From contig NZ_CP078076.1 of the NCBI RefSeq assembly GCF_023101165.1, forward strand, positions 1,798,001-1,862,000: a stretch of 64,000 nucleotides of DNA, in the 5' to 3' direction. Source of the stretch: Microbacterium sufflavum. GTDB taxonomy: Bacteria > Actinomycetota > Actinomycetes > Actinomycetales > Microbacteriaceae. Shown here one piece after another: positions 7,098 through 16,652 of the stretch. Positions within the stretch are counted from its first letter, which is position 1. Each line of letters opens with the position of its first letter. The notes beneath the pieces were generated by a model, which did not search any database, had not been told where the DNA came from, and saw only the letters and a list, made by a program, of their open reading frames with translations. A program made the position numbers and the translations under genes.

Positions 7098-8189
7098 TCA
7101 GCCGCGCGGATGGACCACCACGGGCTCCGGGTCGACCGCGATGCGGACGCGGTCGCCGAACGCGGGGTGCACACCCGGCGCGTGCTGCACGCGCACGAGC
7201 TCGCCCGACTCCGTGCGCACCAGCGTGCGGCGCATGCTGCCGAGGAACGTGCTCTCCTCCACCAGAGCATCGGTCGCCGCGTCCGCCTCCGACGCGAAGT
7301 GCACGTTCTCCGGTCGCAGGTACACGTCGACCGGGCCGTCGGCCGGCGTCTGCAACGGCAGGCGCTGCCCCCACACCACGACGTGGTCGCCCTCCGCGAC
7401 ACCGGACACCACGCTCGACAGCCCGACGAACGCGGCGACCCCCGCCGTGGACGGAGCGGTGTACAGCTCCTCCGGGGTGCCGATCTGTTCGATGCGCCCC
7501 GCGTTCATCACGGCGATGCGGTCGGACACGGCCAGCGCCTCCTCCTGGTCGTGCGTGACGAAGACCGTGGTGATGCCCAGTCGGAGCTGGAGGCGGCGGA
7601 TCTCGTCGCGGAGCTGCACGCGCACCTTCGCGTCGAGCGCCGACAGGGGCTCGTCCAGCAGCAGCACCCGGGGTTCGGCGACCAGTGCCCGCGCGAGGGC
7701 GACCCGCTGCTGCTGCCCACCCGACAACTGGTGCGGGAAGCGATCGGCGAGGTCGGCGAGACCAACGAGAGCCAGGGCGTCGAGCGACCGTCGTGCCGCC
7801 TCGGCCCGGCCGACTCCGCGGCGTCGCAGACCGAAGGCCGTGTTGTCGACCACGCGCAGGTGCGGGAACAGCGAGTACGACTGGAACACCATGCCGATGT
7901 CGCGCTTGTTGGTCGCCACCCGAGAGACGTCTCCGCCGCCGAGCAGGACCGCACCGCCATCCGCGACCTCGAGCCCGGCGAGCACGCGCAGCAGCGTGGT
8001 CTTGCCGCATCCGGACGGGCCCAGCAGCGACACGAACTCGCCCGGCGCGATGTCGAGATCGACGCCGTGCAGCACGGTCGTGCCGCCGTAGCGCTTCACG
8101 ATGCCCTCGAGCTGCACGCGGGTGCCCTCGCCGGCCCGCGCGAGCAGCAGGTTGTCCTTCGTGCGGGGGAGGGCGTGGTCGAGGGTCAT
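7098..8189 (-). CDS. ABC importer ATP-binding protein (PotA/FbpC class)
   Basis: A 363-residue ATPase. Walker A is GPSGCGKTT, signature LSGGQQQR, Walker B VLLLDEPLSALDAKVR, and H-loop VFVTHDQEEA; the last 80 or so residues form a TOBE-type domain (VYLRPENVHFASE). This class energises polyamine, ferric iron, thiamine or phosphonate importers. It is the fourth gene of a minus-strand operon (binding protein, two permeases, ATPase), overlapping the preceding permease by ATGA. The ligand is not determinable from sequence. Confidence 0.92.
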   Translation of the reverse strand: MTLDHALPRTKDNLLLARAGEGTRVQLEGIVKRYGGTTVLHGVDLDIAPGEFVSLLGPSGCGKTTLLRVLAGLEVADGGAVLLGGGDVSRVATNKRDIGMVFQSYSLFPHLRVVDNTAFGLRRRGVGRAEAARRSLDALALVGLADLADRFPHQLSGGQQQRVALARALVAEPRVLLLDEPLSALDAKVRVQLRDEIRRLQLRLGITTVFVTHDQEEALAVSDRIAVMNAGRIEQIGTPEELYTAPSTAGVAAFVGLSSVVSGVAEGDHVVVWGQRLPLQTPADGPVDVYLRPENVHFASEADAATDALVEESTFLGSMRRTLVRTESGELVRVQHAPGVHPAFGDRVRIAVDPEPVVVHPRG

Positions 8190-8977
8190 GAGCGGGCCTT
8201 TCGGGAGCCGCGTGCGACGCGGCCGATCAGGAGGAGCAGGAGGAAGACGAGCAGCAGCGCCAGCAGGGTGAAGATCGTCGGCGCGTAGGGGTCCTGCTTC
8301 TGCACGACGAGCATCGCCGTCTGGAACACCGGACGGTTCAGGAGGGAGGCGATCGTGAACTCTCCCAGGACCACGGCGATCGACAGCAGCGACGCGGCCA
8401 GCAGCCCCTGGCGGAGGTTCGGCGCGAGCACGCGGAGCACCACGGCCGGCCAGCTCGCGCCGAGGGAACGGGCCGCCTCCGACAGCGTGCGAAGGTCGGC
8501 CGCGTCGATCGCCGCCTGGATCGACCGGAAGGCGAACGGCAGCACGGTGATGCCGTAGGCGAACGCGAGCGTCCAGGTGCCGGTGCCGAGGGTGCGACCG
8601 ATCTGCAGATAGAGGGGTGCGAGGCCGACCACCAGCACGATCGCCGGGATCGAGATGGGCAGGAGCGCGAGGAACTCGAACGCGGGCTTCAGCCGCGGGA
8701 AGCGCAGGTTCACCAGGATCATCGTCGGGGCCAGTACCAGCAGGACGATCGCGACGGTCACGACGGCGAGGATCAGCGAGTTGCCGAGTCCCGTCCAGAT
8801 CGGCCGGAGCGCGGCCGTCGCAGCGGGGTCGAACAGCGCGGCCCAGTGCTCGAACGACGGTCCGTCGGCACCACGGAGCGTGAACAGTAACGTCGACACG
8901 AGCGGTACAGCGAAGAAAGCGCCGACGAGCACACCGATCACCCAGCGCGTGGTGCGGGACGGGGCGAGACGGTTCAC
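8186..8977 (-). CDS. ABC importer permease (PotC class)
   Basis: A 263-residue membrane protein with about six helices and the coupling segment TLSEAARSLGASWPAVVLRV. The reading frame extends upstream, but that extension overlaps the previous permease in another frame. The GTG at 8977 overlaps that gene's stop (GTGA) and gives a normal N-terminus (VNRLAPSRTTRW). It probably forms a heterodimeric channel with the permease at 8974-9912. Confidence 0.9.
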   Translation of the reverse strand: MNRLAPSRTTRWVIGVLVGAFFAVPLVSTLLFTLRGADGPSFEHWAALFDPAATAALRPIWTGLGNSLILAVVTVAIVLLVLAPTMILVNLRFPRLKPAFEFLALLPISIPAIVLVVGLAPLYLQIGRTLGTGTWTLAFAYGITVLPFAFRSIQAAIDAADLRTLSEAARSLGASWPAVVLRVLAPNLRQGLLAASLLSIAVVLGEFTIASLLNRPVFQTAMLVVQKQDPYAPTIFTLLALLLVFLLLLLIGRVARGSRKARS

Positions 8978-9912
8978 GAGCGCCACCGCGCAGCCCGGCG
9001 CTGGATCAGCGAGTACAGGCCCATCACCACGCCGACCACCACGATCATGCCGAGGGCGAGCGCCCCGGCGAGGTTCTCCCTCCCCAGCAGCGTCTCGCTC
9101 GTGAGGGCGGTACGGATCTGCAGCGGCACGATCTGCGAGCCCTGGCTGGCCAGCGCCGCGGCGGTCGCGTACGACGAGAAGGCGTTCGCGAACAGCAGCA
9201 GCAGGCTGGCGAGGAACGAGGGCGCGAGCACGGGCAGGCCGATGCGCAGCCAGAAGCTCGCCCGCGTGCCGCCCAGCGTGAGGTTCGCCTCGGCCCACTG
9301 CGGCTGCAGGGCGGCGAGGGCGGGCATGAACGTGATGACCATGAGCGGCACCTGGAAGTAGATGTAGGGCAGGACGAGCCCGGGCAGCTCGTAGAGCCAG
9401 GTGCCGTTCGCGAAGATGTCGACGCCGAGCGTGTCGCGCAGGAAGACCGTGACCACCCCCTGGATGCCGATCGTGGCGATGAACGCGAACGCCAGCATCA
9501 CCCCGCCGAACTGGGCGAGCACCCCGGCTGCCGCATCGACCGCCCGGCGCACGGCGCCCTCGGGCGGAGCGCCGAGCAGCGCGTAGCAGACCAGGGCCCC
9601 CACGACCGCTCCGACCGCGGCCGTGAGCAGCGACAGCCCGGCCGAGTTCGCGAACGTCCTCAGGACCACGGGGTCGCCCAGTGCCTCCACGTTCGCCATC
9701 GTGACCGCGCCGTCGTCATCGAAGAACCCCGAGCCGACGGCGAGCACCGTCGGCACGGCGAGGAACAGCACCACGTAGGCCGCGAAGGGGACCAGCCCCA
9801 GCCACGCGAACGACGGCGCGGACCGCCGGGCCCCCGCGTCACGCGCGGGCCCGGCGGTGGGGGCGGGGGCGGACGCCGCGACGTCCGCCCCCGGTGCGAC
9901 GACGGTGGTCAC
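8974..9912 (-). CDS. ABC importer permease (PotB class)
   Basis: A 312-residue permease. A proline/alanine-rich cytoplasmic N-terminus of about 35 residues precedes six or so membrane helices. The coupling loop is around QWAEANLTLGGTRASFWLRI. The GTG at 9912 overlaps the stop of the binding-protein gene; the longer open frame upstream lies inside that gene and is rejected. Second gene of the four-gene importer. Confidence 0.9.
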   Translation of the reverse strand: MTTVVAPGADVAASAPAPTAGPARDAGARRSAPSFAWLGLVPFAAYVVLFLAVPTVLAVGSGFFDDDGAVTMANVEALGDPVVLRTFANSAGLSLLTAAVGAVVGALVCYALLGAPPEGAVRRAVDAAAGVLAQFGGVMLAFAFIATIGIQGVVTVFLRDTLGVDIFANGTWLYELPGLVLPYIYFQVPLMVITFMPALAALQPQWAEANLTLGGTRASFWLRIGLPVLAPSFLASLLLLFANAFSSYATAAALASQGSQIVPLQIRTALTSETLLGRENLAGALALGMIVVVGVVMGLYSLIQRRAARWRS

Positions 9913-11054
9913 TGGACCGCCGCGGCCCACTTCTCGCCGAGCAGCGTGCCGGCGTTCGTCGACTGCTCCTCGGTCGGCACGACGGTCTCCGCCGGTGCCT
10001 CGGGCAGCGCGGCGGCGAGGTCGGCGTCGATCGTGCCCGCCTCCGTCATGGCCTCCATGCGCACCGGACGGGCGCCGCCCTTCAGCCACAGGTTCTGCAC
10101 CTCGTCGCTGTAGAGGAACTCCTGCCACAGTCGCGCGGCGGCCGGGTGCGGGGCGTCGGCGTTGATGGCCTGGTTGTAGTAGCCGGCGTAACCGGTGCCG
10201 TCGAGCACGACGACCTTCCAGTCGGGGTTGTCGGCCGTGTGGGCGGCGTTCAGGTAGTCCCAGTCGAACACCACCGGGGTCTCACCGCTGGCGATGGTGG
10301 CGGTGGTCACGTCGACCTTGAGCAGGTTGCCGGCCTTCTGCAGCTCGGAGAAGAAGTCGATGCCGGGCTGGAAGTCGTCGAGCGTGCCGTCCGACTGCAC
10401 GGTCGCGAGGCCCACCGCGGCGAACGCGGCACCGGCCTGCGTGGGGTCGCCGTTGATCGCGACCGCGCCCTTGTAGTCGGCGGAGAGCAGGTCGTCGAGC
10501 TCGGACGGTGCGTCGTACTTCGACGAGTCGTAGCCGATCGACATGTACCCGCCGTAGTCGCCCACGAACAGCCCGCTCGGCTCCTTGAGCTCGTCGGGGA
10601 TGTCGTCCCACGTCTGCACCGTGTACGGCGCGAAGGCGTCGGTGTTCTGCAGGGCCACGGTGAGGCCGAGGTCGAACACGTCGGGCGCCGTGTCGAGGCC
10701 CTTGTTCGTCTCGGCGGCCTGGATCTCCTCCGCGCTGGACACGTCGGGCGAGGCCTCGTTGATCGTGATCTCGGGGTACTTCTCGGCGAAGAGATCGAGG
10801 ATCTCGCCGTAGTTCGCCCAGTCGCGCGGGAGCGCGATGACGTTGAGCTGTCCCTCGGCCTTGGCGGCGGCCTCCAGATCGGCGAACGTGCCGAAGTCGG
10901 CCACCGACGTGGCCGCCGACGCGTCGACGTCGGACTCTCCGGAGCCGGAGCCCGACGCGTCGGCGGCGCCGGAGCAGGCGCTCAGTGCGAGCGCGGCCGT
11001 GGTGGCGAGGGCGATGCCGGCGCCGATGCGCGCGCGGCGGGTGAAGCGTGCCAT
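9909..11054 (-). CDS. ABC importer substrate-binding lipoprotein (PotD/Fe-type family)
   Basis: A 381-residue extracellular binding protein. The lipobox is LSAC with Cys27 after ALATTAALA. The mature protein begins with a Gly/Ser-rich linker and then GQLNVIALPRDWANYGEIL, the usual start of periplasmic-binding-protein domain 1. DVFDLGLTVALQNTDAFAPY and FVGDYGGYMSIGYDSSKYD are typical of the spermidine/putrescine-iron-phosphonate family. SD GAGAGGA lies before the ATG on the minus strand. First gene of the operon; ligand not assigned. Confidence 0.88.
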   Translation of the reverse strand: MARFTRRARIGAGIALATTAALALSACSGAADASGSGSGESDVDASAATSVADFGTFADLEAAAKAEGQLNVIALPRDWANYGEILDLFAEKYPEITINEASPDVSSAEEIQAAETNKGLDTAPDVFDLGLTVALQNTDAFAPYTVQTWDDIPDELKEPSGLFVGDYGGYMSIGYDSSKYDAPSELDDLLSADYKGAVAINGDPTQAGAAFAAVGLATVQSDGTLDDFQPGIDFFSELQKAGNLLKVDVTTATIASGETPVVFDWDYLNAAHTADNPDWKVVVLDGTGYAGYYNQAINADAPHPAAARLWQEFLYSDEVQNLWLKGGARPVRMEAMTEAGTIDADLAAALPEAPAETVVPTEEQSTNAGTLLGEKWAAAVQ

Positions 11055-11213
11055 GAGTATCCTCTCGGTGCCCGGCGCGGGTTCGCCGGGGTCGGGTTGC
11101 GAGAGGACACTACGAGCCGGAGGTTGCCGCTCGTGGCGGCCGCGGTGAACGGACGGTGTCCGATGGGTGGCGCGCGGGCGCGGGACCGACAGGCGGGCCG
11201 GCGCGGCCGCCGG

Positions 11214-11726
11214 TCAGTGCGGGACGGTGAGCTTGAAGCCGCGGTGCGAGCCGACGTAGCCGAGACGCTCGTAGAAGCGGTGCGCGTCGGTGCGGGCGGC
11301 ATCGGAGGTCAGCTGCACCATCGCGGCGCCGAGCGCGGGCGCGGCCTGTTCCCCGACCCAGCGCATCACGGCCCCGCCGAGACCCGCCGAACGCAGATCG
11401 CTGCGCACGCGCACGGCTTCGACCAGCAGGCGACGGGCTCCGCGGCGTGCCATGCCGGGGATCGACGTGAGCTGCAACGTGCCGACGACGGCCCCGCCGA
11501 GCTCGACCACCAGCAGGTCGTTGGACGGGTCGTCGAGGATGTCCGTCAGGCCGCGCTCATAGGCGGGGCGATCCTCGTCGGAGGCCACATCACCGCGGGC
11601 GGCGCTGATGGGGTCGTCGGCGAGCAGCGCGATCACCGCATCGGTGTCGTCCAGGGTGGCCCGCCGCAGGACGGCCTCGCCGACGCGCGACGGGAAGGGG
11701 AAGGGCAGGGGGAGGGCGTCGAGCAT
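11214..11726 (-). CDS. GNAT-family N-acetyltransferase
   Basis: A 170-residue acetyltransferase. LRRATLDDTDAVIALLADDP opens the fold; the acetyl-CoA pyrophosphate loop is RSDLRSAGLGGAVMRW (RxxGxG); ARTDAHRFYERLGYV is the C-terminal motif. Substrate unknown. GAGACT six bases before the ATG suggests a leaderless start. It is divergent from the TauE/SafE gene (62 nt apart). Confidence 0.85.
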   Translation of the reverse strand: MLDALPLPFPFPSRVGEAVLRRATLDDTDAVIALLADDPISAARGDVASDEDRPAYERGLTDILDDPSNDLLVVELGGAVVGTLQLTSIPGMARRGARRLLVEAVRVRSDLRSAGLGGAVMRWVGEQAAPALGAAMVQLTSDAARTDAHRFYERLGYVGSHRGFKLTVPH

Positions 11727-11788
11727 GGCACCAGTCTCTCAGGGGCGCGGATGCGGGAGGAGGGTGCACTCTCTGGAATCATGGCCGG

Positions 11789-12616
11789 GTGGATATCGGC
11801 ACGGTGCTCGGGCTCGAGCAGCTCACCTGGGGGATGCTGATCCTCGTGATCGTCGCGGCGTTCTGCGCCGGCTGGATCGACGCGGTCGTGGGCGGCGGGG
11901 GTCTGCTGCAACTGCCCGCGCTGCTGCTGATCCCCGGTATCGCGCCGGTGCAGGCCCTGGCCACCAACAAGCTCGCGTCGGTGTTCGGCACGGCGACGAG
12001 CAGTGTCACGTACTACCGTCGCGCGAAACCCGACATCCGCACGGCTCTGCCCATGGCGGTGATCGCGCTGCTCGGCTCGTTCGGGGGAGCCGCGGTCGCC
12101 ACGGTGCTTCCGCCCGCCGCGTTCAAGCCGATCATCGTGGTCGCACTCCTCGCGGTCGCCCTGTTCACGGCGCTCCGCCCGCAGCTCGGCGCCGCGACGC
12201 AGCTGCGCTTCCACGGCCACAAGCACCACCTCATGGCGGGCCTCGCCGGCCTCGGCATCGGCTTCTACGACGGGATGATCGGGCCGGGCACCGGCACGTT
12301 CCTGGTGATCACCCTCGTGGCGCTGCTCGGCTATGACTTCCTGCAGGCCAGCGCGAAGGCGAAGATCGTGAACCTCGCCACGAACCTGGGCGCGCTGCTG
12401 CTGTTCATCCCGCACGGGTCGGTGCTGTGGCTGCTGGGCGGCATCCTCGCGGTCGCGAACGTCGCGGGCAGCTACCTGGGGTCGCGCATGGCGATCTCGC
12501 GCGGCACCACGTTCATCCGCGTGGTGTTCCTCGTGGTGGTCGTCGCGCTCATCGCGAAGCTGGGCGTGGACGTGTGGAACGAGAACATCGTCCCGGCTCT
12601 CGCCTCGCTCCGCTGA
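11789..12616 (+). CDS. Sulfite exporter TauE/SafE-family membrane protein
   Basis: A 275-residue membrane protein with about eight hydrophobic segments and internal duplication. The signature AFCAGWIDAVVGGGGLLQLP and the later GLGIGFYDGMIGPGTGTFLV are the paired TauE/SafE motifs. Members export sulfite, sulfoacetate or other organic anions. GTG start at 11789. A strong hairpin separates it from convergent aspS. Confidence 0.9.
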   Translation: MDIGTVLGLEQLTWGMLILVIVAAFCAGWIDAVVGGGGLLQLPALLLIPGIAPVQALATNKLASVFGTATSSVTYYRRAKPDIRTALPMAVIALLGSFGGAAVATVLPPAAFKPIIVVALLAVALFTALRPQLGAATQLRFHGHKHHLMAGLAGLGIGFYDGMIGPGTGTFLVITLVALLGYDFLQASAKAKIVNLATNLGALLLFIPHGSVLWLLGGILAVANVAGSYLGSRMAISRGTTFIRVVFLVVVVALIAKLGVDVWNENIVPALASLR

Positions 12617-12639
12617 ACCGTCCGCGGCTCACACGACGA

Positions 12640-12682
12640 CGCCGGGTCGGGCAGGTTCCGTGGGGAACCGCCCGACCCGGCG
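12640..12682. terminator. Bidirectional terminator between the TauE/SafE gene and aspS
   Basis: CGCCGGGTCGGGC (12640-12652) pairs perfectly with GCCCGACCCGGCG (12670-12682), and the interior GGTTCC/GGAACC extends the stem. Confidence 0.8.
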
Positions 12683-12708
12683 CGAGTGCCTGATCGTGCG
12701 CGAGCGGC

Positions 12709-14490
12709 TCAGGCCGCGTCGTCGTCGGGCTCGTAGTCCACGCCGGCCTCGGCGCGCTGCTCCGGGGTGATCGGGGCGGGCGCGGAGGTCAGCGGGTCGT
12801 ACCCGTTGCCCGACTTCGGGAAGGCGATGACGTCGCGGATCGACTCGGTCTTCGACAGGTGCTGCAGCACGCGGTCCATGCCCAGCGCGATGCCGCCGTG
12901 CGGGGGAGCGCCGAACGAGAACGCGTCGAGCAGGAAGCCGAACTGCTCCTGCGCGACCTCGTCGCTGATGCCCATGACCTCGAAGACCCGCTTCTGCACG
13001 TCTTCGCGGTGGATGCGGATCGAGCCGCCGCCGAGCTCGGAGCCGTTGCACACGATGTCGTACGCGTAGGCGAGGGCCGAGCCGGGGTCGGTGTCGAACG
13101 TGTCCTCGAACTCGGGCTTCGGGCCGGTGAACGCGTGGTGCACGGCCGTCCAGGCGCCCGCGCCCACCGCGACGTCACCCGAGGCCACCGCGTCGGCGGC
13201 GGGCTCGAACATCGGGGCGTCGACGACCCAGGTGAACGCGAACTCGTCCGGGTTCAGGTAACCCAGGCGGCGGCCGATCTCCACGCGCGCGGCGCCGAGC
13301 AGCGCCCGGCTCTCCTTGGTGGATCCGGCGGCGAAGAACACGCAGTCGCCCGGCTCGGCGCCCACGAACTCCGCGAGACCCGCCTGCTCCGCCTCGGACA
13401 GGTTCTTCGCGGCGGGGCCGCCCAGGGTGCCGTCCTCGTTGAACAGCACGTAGGCGAGACCGCGGGCGCCGCGCTGCTTGGCCCAGTCCTGCCAGGCGTC
13501 GAGCACCTTGCGCGGCTGCGAGGCGCCGCCGGGCATACGCACCGCGCCGACGTACTCGGCCTGGAACACCCGGAACGGGGTGTCCGCGAAGTACTCGGTC
13601 GCCTCGACGAGCTCGAGCCCGAAGCGCAGGTCGGGCTTGTCGGAGCCGTACTTCGCCATCGCCTCGGCGTAGGTGATGCGCGGCAGCGGGGTCTGCACCT
13701 CCACGCCGATCGTCTTCCACATCGCCACGATGAGCGACTCCATGAGGGCGATCACGTCTTCCTGCTCGACGAAGCTCATCTCGATGTCGAGCTGCGTGAA
13801 CTCGGGCTGCCGGTCGGCGCGGAAGTCCTCGTCGCGGTAGCAGCGGGCGATCTGGTAGTACTTCTCCACGCCGCCGACCATGAGCAGCTGCTTGAACAGC
13901 TGCGGCGACTGGGGCAGCGCGTACCAGCTGCCCGGGTGCAGCCGCGCCGGCACCACGAAGTCGCGGGCGCCCTCGGGGGTGGAGCGGGTGAGGGTGGGGG
14001 TCTCGACCTCGGTGAAGCCGTCGGCGTGCAGCACGTCGCGGACGGCCTTGTACACGTCGGAGCGCAGACGCAGCGCGGAGGCCGCGGCCGGACGGCGAAG
14101 GTCGAGGTAGCGGTACTTGAGACGCGCCTCCTCGCCCACGGTCTCGGTGTCGGCCAGCGCCGTGGAGACCTGGAAGGGGAGCGGAGCCGAGGGGTTCAGC
14201 ACCTCGACCTCGGCCGCGATGACCTCGATCTCGCCCGACGGGAGGTTCGGGTTGGCATTGCCCTCGGGGCGGCGCGAGACCTCGCCCGTGACCTTGAGCA
14301 CGAACTCGTTGCGCAGCGGGTGGGCGACCTCCTCGTCGCGGATGACCACCTGGGCGATGCCCGAGGCATCCCGCAGATCGATGAACGCGACGCCTCCGTG
14401 GTCACGACGACGATCGACCCACCCGGTGAGGGTGACGGTCTGACCGATGTTCTCGGCGCGCAGGGAGCCTGCGGTGTGGGTGCGCAGCAC
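12709..14490 (-). CDS. aspS: Aspartyl-tRNA synthetase
   Basis: A 593-residue class IIb synthetase charging tRNA-Asp. An N-terminal OB-fold anticodon-binding domain ([20 protein letters not shown]) is followed by motif 2 ([18 protein letters not shown]), a GAD-type insertion (residues about 300-410), and motif 3 ([14 protein letters not shown]). Length matches bacterial AspRS. GTG start at 14490 with GAAGGAA upstream on the minus strand. Whether it is discriminating or also charges tRNA-Asn cannot be told without knowing if gatCAB and asnS are present. Confidence 0.97.
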   Translation of the reverse strand: MLRTHTAGSLRAENIGQTVTLTGWVDRRRDHGGVAFIDLRDASGIAQVVIRDEEVAHPLRNEFVLKVTGEVSRRPEGNANPNLPSGEIEVIAAEVEVLNPSAPLPFQVSTALADTETVGEEARLKYRYLDLRRPAAASALRLRSDVYKAVRDVLHADGFTEVETPTLTRSTPEGARDFVVPARLHPGSWYALPQSPQLFKQLLMVGGVEKYYQIARCYRDEDFRADRQPEFTQLDIEMSFVEQEDVIALMESLIVAMWKTIGVEVQTPLPRITYAEAMAKYGSDKPDLRFGLELVEATEYFADTPFRVFQAEYVGAVRMPGGASQPRKVLDAWQDWAKQRGARGLAYVLFNEDGTLGGPAAKNLSEAEQAGLAEFVGAEPGDCVFFAAGSTKESRALLGAARVEIGRRLGYLNPDEFAFTWVVDAPMFEPAADAVASGDVAVGAGAWTAVHHAFTGPKPEFEDTFDTDPGSALAYAYDIVCNGSELGGGSIRIHREDVQKRVFEVMGISDEVAQEQFGFLLDAFSFGAPPHGGIALGMDRVLQHLSKTESIRDVIAFPKSGNGYDPLTSAPAPITPEQRAEAGVDYEPDDDAA

Positions 14491-14607
14491 GGAGTATTCC
14501 TTCTGATCTGGGAAATGGAGAACCCGCCCAGTCTACGGGGGTGCGCGGCCCCTTCTCACGGGACGGCCCGTCCCTCAGTAGGGTGTCTGTGAACGGAAGG
14601 TGCCCCC

Positions 14608-15006
14608 ATGAACCTCGCTCTCGTCCCCGCGGCCGACGTCCCGGTCGTCCCCGACTTCCTCGGCCAGTTCCTCTCCGGGACCACCGGCGTGGTGGCGTTG
14701 ATCTTCTACATCCTCCTCGCCGTCGCCTGGTGGAAGGTGTTCACCAAGGCCGGATATCCGGGCATCCTCGCCCTCATCCCGATCGTCAACGCGATCTTCC
14801 TTTTGCGCATCGCCGGGATGTCGGGCTGGTGGGTCCTGCTCTACCTGGTGCCGATCGCCAACGTGGTGCTCGCGATCGTCGTGGCCGTGAAGGTCGGCGC
14901 CCGCTTCGGCAAGGGCGGCGTCTTCTCCTTCTTCCTCCTCTTCGTGTTCTCGTTCATCGGATACTTCATCCTCGGCTTCGGCGATTCCCGCTACCGCGAG
15001 ATCTGA
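14608..15006 (+). CDS. DUF5684-type small membrane protein
   Basis: A 132-residue protein with four predicted membrane segments (VALIFYILLAVAWWKVF, ILALIPIVNAIFLL, WWVLLYLVPIANVVLAIVVA, FFLLFVFSFIGYFILGF). The pattern FTKAGYPGILALIPIVN and MSGWWVLLYLVPI matches DUF5684 proteins, whose function is unknown. ATG at 14608 after GGAAGG. The histidine phosphatase starts one base after its stop, so the two are likely co-transcribed. Confidence 0.8.
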   Translation: MNLALVPAADVPVVPDFLGQFLSGTTGVVALIFYILLAVAWWKVFTKAGYPGILALIPIVNAIFLLRIAGMSGWWVLLYLVPIANVVLAIVVAVKVGARFGKGGVFSFFLLFVFSFIGYFILGFGDSRYREI

Positions 15007-15007
15007 C

Positions 15008-15649
15008 GTGGGGGTATCGCGACTGCACCTCGTGCGGCACGGTGAGGTGCACAACCCCGCCCGCGTGCTGTACGGCCGGCTGCCTGACTATCACCTGAGC
15101 CGCGCGGGCCGCGGGATGGCGGCGTCGGCGGCCGCGCACGTGGCGCAGCTCGGCGACCCCGTGGCGGCGCTGTACGCCTCGCCGCTGGAGCGCGCGCAGG
15201 AGTCGGCGGAGCCGTTCGCCGAGCGGTTCGACCTGGTGCCGGAGATCGACATCCGTCTGATCGAGCCGACGAACGTCTTCGAGGGCACCCGCATGCGCCG
15301 GTCGCTGATGAACCCGCTCAACTGGTGGCATCTGCGGCAGCCGTCGGTCCCCAGCTGGGGCGAGCCGTACGCGTCGATCGCGGAGCGCATGCTCGGGATC
15401 ATGGATGAGGCGTGGACGGCCGCACTGGAGAGCACGACCGAGGGCGACATCGTGATGGTGTCGCACCAGGCGCCCATCTGGATCACGCACCTGCGCGTGG
15501 CGGGGCTTCCGCTGCAGCACGACCCCCGCACGCGGCGCTGCGCCCTGTCGAGCGTCACCTCGTTCGAGCGCGTGGGTGACGTGTGGCGCGAGGTCGCCTA
15601 CGCGGAGCCCGCCGCCACGGGCGACGCGGTCGACGTCGGCGCGGTCTGA
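15008..15649 (+). CDS. Histidine phosphatase family protein (phosphoglycerate-mutase-like)
   Basis: A 213-residue branch-1 histidine phosphatase. LHLVRHGEVHNP carries the RHG phospho-histidine motif, ALYASPLERAQESAEPFAER the second basic motif, and MVSHQAPIW the distal catalytic His. Substrates vary widely. In related actinobacteria such a gene sits directly before the cytochrome c maturation genes; here the flavoprotein/MerR pair intervenes. GTG start at 15008. Confidence 0.88.
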   Translation: MGVSRLHLVRHGEVHNPARVLYGRLPDYHLSRAGRGMAASAAAHVAQLGDPVAALYASPLERAQESAEPFAERFDLVPEIDIRLIEPTNVFEGTRMRRSLMNPLNWWHLRQPSVPSWGEPYASIAERMLGIMDEAWTAALESTTEGDIVMVSHQAPIWITHLRVAGLPLQHDPRTRRCALSSVTSFERVGDVWREVAYAEPAATGDAVDVGAV

Positions 15650-15684
15650 CCCGCCGCCGTCACCCCGCGCCCGTGGCCTCGGGC

Positions 15685-16590
15685 TCAGTGGGCGTCCTCC
15701 AGCAGTGACCGGATGACGCCGATCGCCGCGAGCTGACCGGCCGCGGCGGCGAGCAGCACCGCGGCCATCGGCCCGGGGAGGGTCGCGCGATGGGCGAGGT
15801 CGCCCGCCGCGAAGACGCCGCCGACCGAGGTGTGTCCGAGCTCGTCGATCTCGATCGAGCCGGAGTCGAGCATCCGCAGTCCCAGGTCGGCCGCGAAGGG
15901 GGCGCGCTGGCGCGCCGAGGCCGCGGCGACGAAGACTCCGGCCACGTCGAGGTCGCCGTCGGCCGTGCGCACGCGCACCCCCGCGCCGTGCTCCGAGACC
16001 TCGGCCGCAGGCCCGGCGACCCGCACCCCGAGGCCCTCGAGCCGAGCGCGGTCGTCGTCGCCGAGCGGCGCGTCCACCGGCACCACGGTGATGTCGCCGA
16101 CGACGGGCCCGAGCAGTCCGATCAGGTGCTCCGCGCGCGGGGCGGGGCCGAGGATCGCGATCGGACGACCGGCGTGCTCGTGGCCGTCGCAGAACGGGCA
16201 GGTGAACGCCTTCAGCCCCCACAGCGGCGCGAGTCCCGGCACCGCGGGGAGGTCGTCGGCCACGCCGGTCGCGAGCACCACGCGTCGTCCGCGTTCGACC
16301 GAGCCGTCGGCGAGCGTCACGCGGAAGCCCTCCGTGGCGGAACCCTCGATGCGCCGCGCCGCGGTGTCGCGCACGGTCACCGTGTCGTAGGCGGTGAGCT
16401 CCCGCCGGGCGCGGGCGCGCAGCTCCGCCGGGGGTGTGCCGTCCTCGCCGATCATGTTGTGCATGTGCTGCACCGTCCCATTGCGGTACTCGCCCGAATC
16501 GAGCAGCAGCGCCGAGCGGTGCATGCGTCCGAGGGTCAGGGCCGCCTGGAGCCCGGCCGGTCCCGCCCCGATCACGATCGCGTCGTGCAT
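15685..16590 (-). CDS. Thioredoxin-reductase-like FAD/NAD(P) oxidoreductase
   Basis: A 301-residue two-dinucleotide-domain flavoprotein. AIVIGAGPAGLQAALTLGRM is the FAD-binding GxGxxG; C131-PF-C134-DG is the redox-active disulfide motif; GVFAAGDLA is the C-terminal FAD motif. The second Rossmann region (IAILGPAPRAEHLIGLLGP) departs from the usual NADPH-binding GxGxxA, so the electron donor may differ from that of true TrxB. It is divergent from a MerR regulator, and its promoter has MerR geometry (16622-16652). SD GAGAGGA precedes the ATG. Likely a thiol-stress enzyme, by inference. Confidence 0.85.
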   Translation of the reverse strand: MHDAIVIGAGPAGLQAALTLGRMHRSALLLDSGEYRNGTVQHMHNMIGEDGTPPAELRARARRELTAYDTVTVRDTAARRIEGSATEGFRVTLADGSVERGRRVVLATGVADDLPAVPGLAPLWGLKAFTCPFCDGHEHAGRPIAILGPAPRAEHLIGLLGPVVGDITVVPVDAPLGDDDRARLEGLGVRVAGPAAEVSEHGAGVRVRTADGDLDVAGVFVAAASARQRAPFAADLGLRMLDSGSIEIDELGHTSVGGVFAAGDLAHRATLPGPMAAVLLAAAAGQLAAIGVIRSLLEDAH

Positions 16591-16621
16591 GGTGTCGTCC
16601 TCTCTTCTTGCCTTCCTCGCC

Positions 16622-16652
16622 AGTGTGTGACTTCATGTCAACATGAAGTCAA
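16622..16652 (-). promoter_or_regulatory. MerR-type promoter of the flavoprotein gene (19-bp spacer)
   Basis: Read on the minus strand, TTGACT (16652-16647) and CACACT (16627-16622) are separated by 19 bp, the over-long spacer characteristic of MerR-activated promoters. The palindrome at 16628-16651 fills that spacer. The presumed transcript starts about 25 nt before the flavoprotein ATG. Confidence 0.6.
16628..16651. promoter_or_regulatory. Perfect 11-bp inverted repeat, probable MerR operator
   Basis: TGACTTCATGT (16628-16638) and ACATGAAGTCA (16641-16651) are perfect arms around a 2-nt centre. The MerR gene's own ATG (16643) lies inside the right arm, so the site probably controls both divergent genes. 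Confidence 0.7.
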
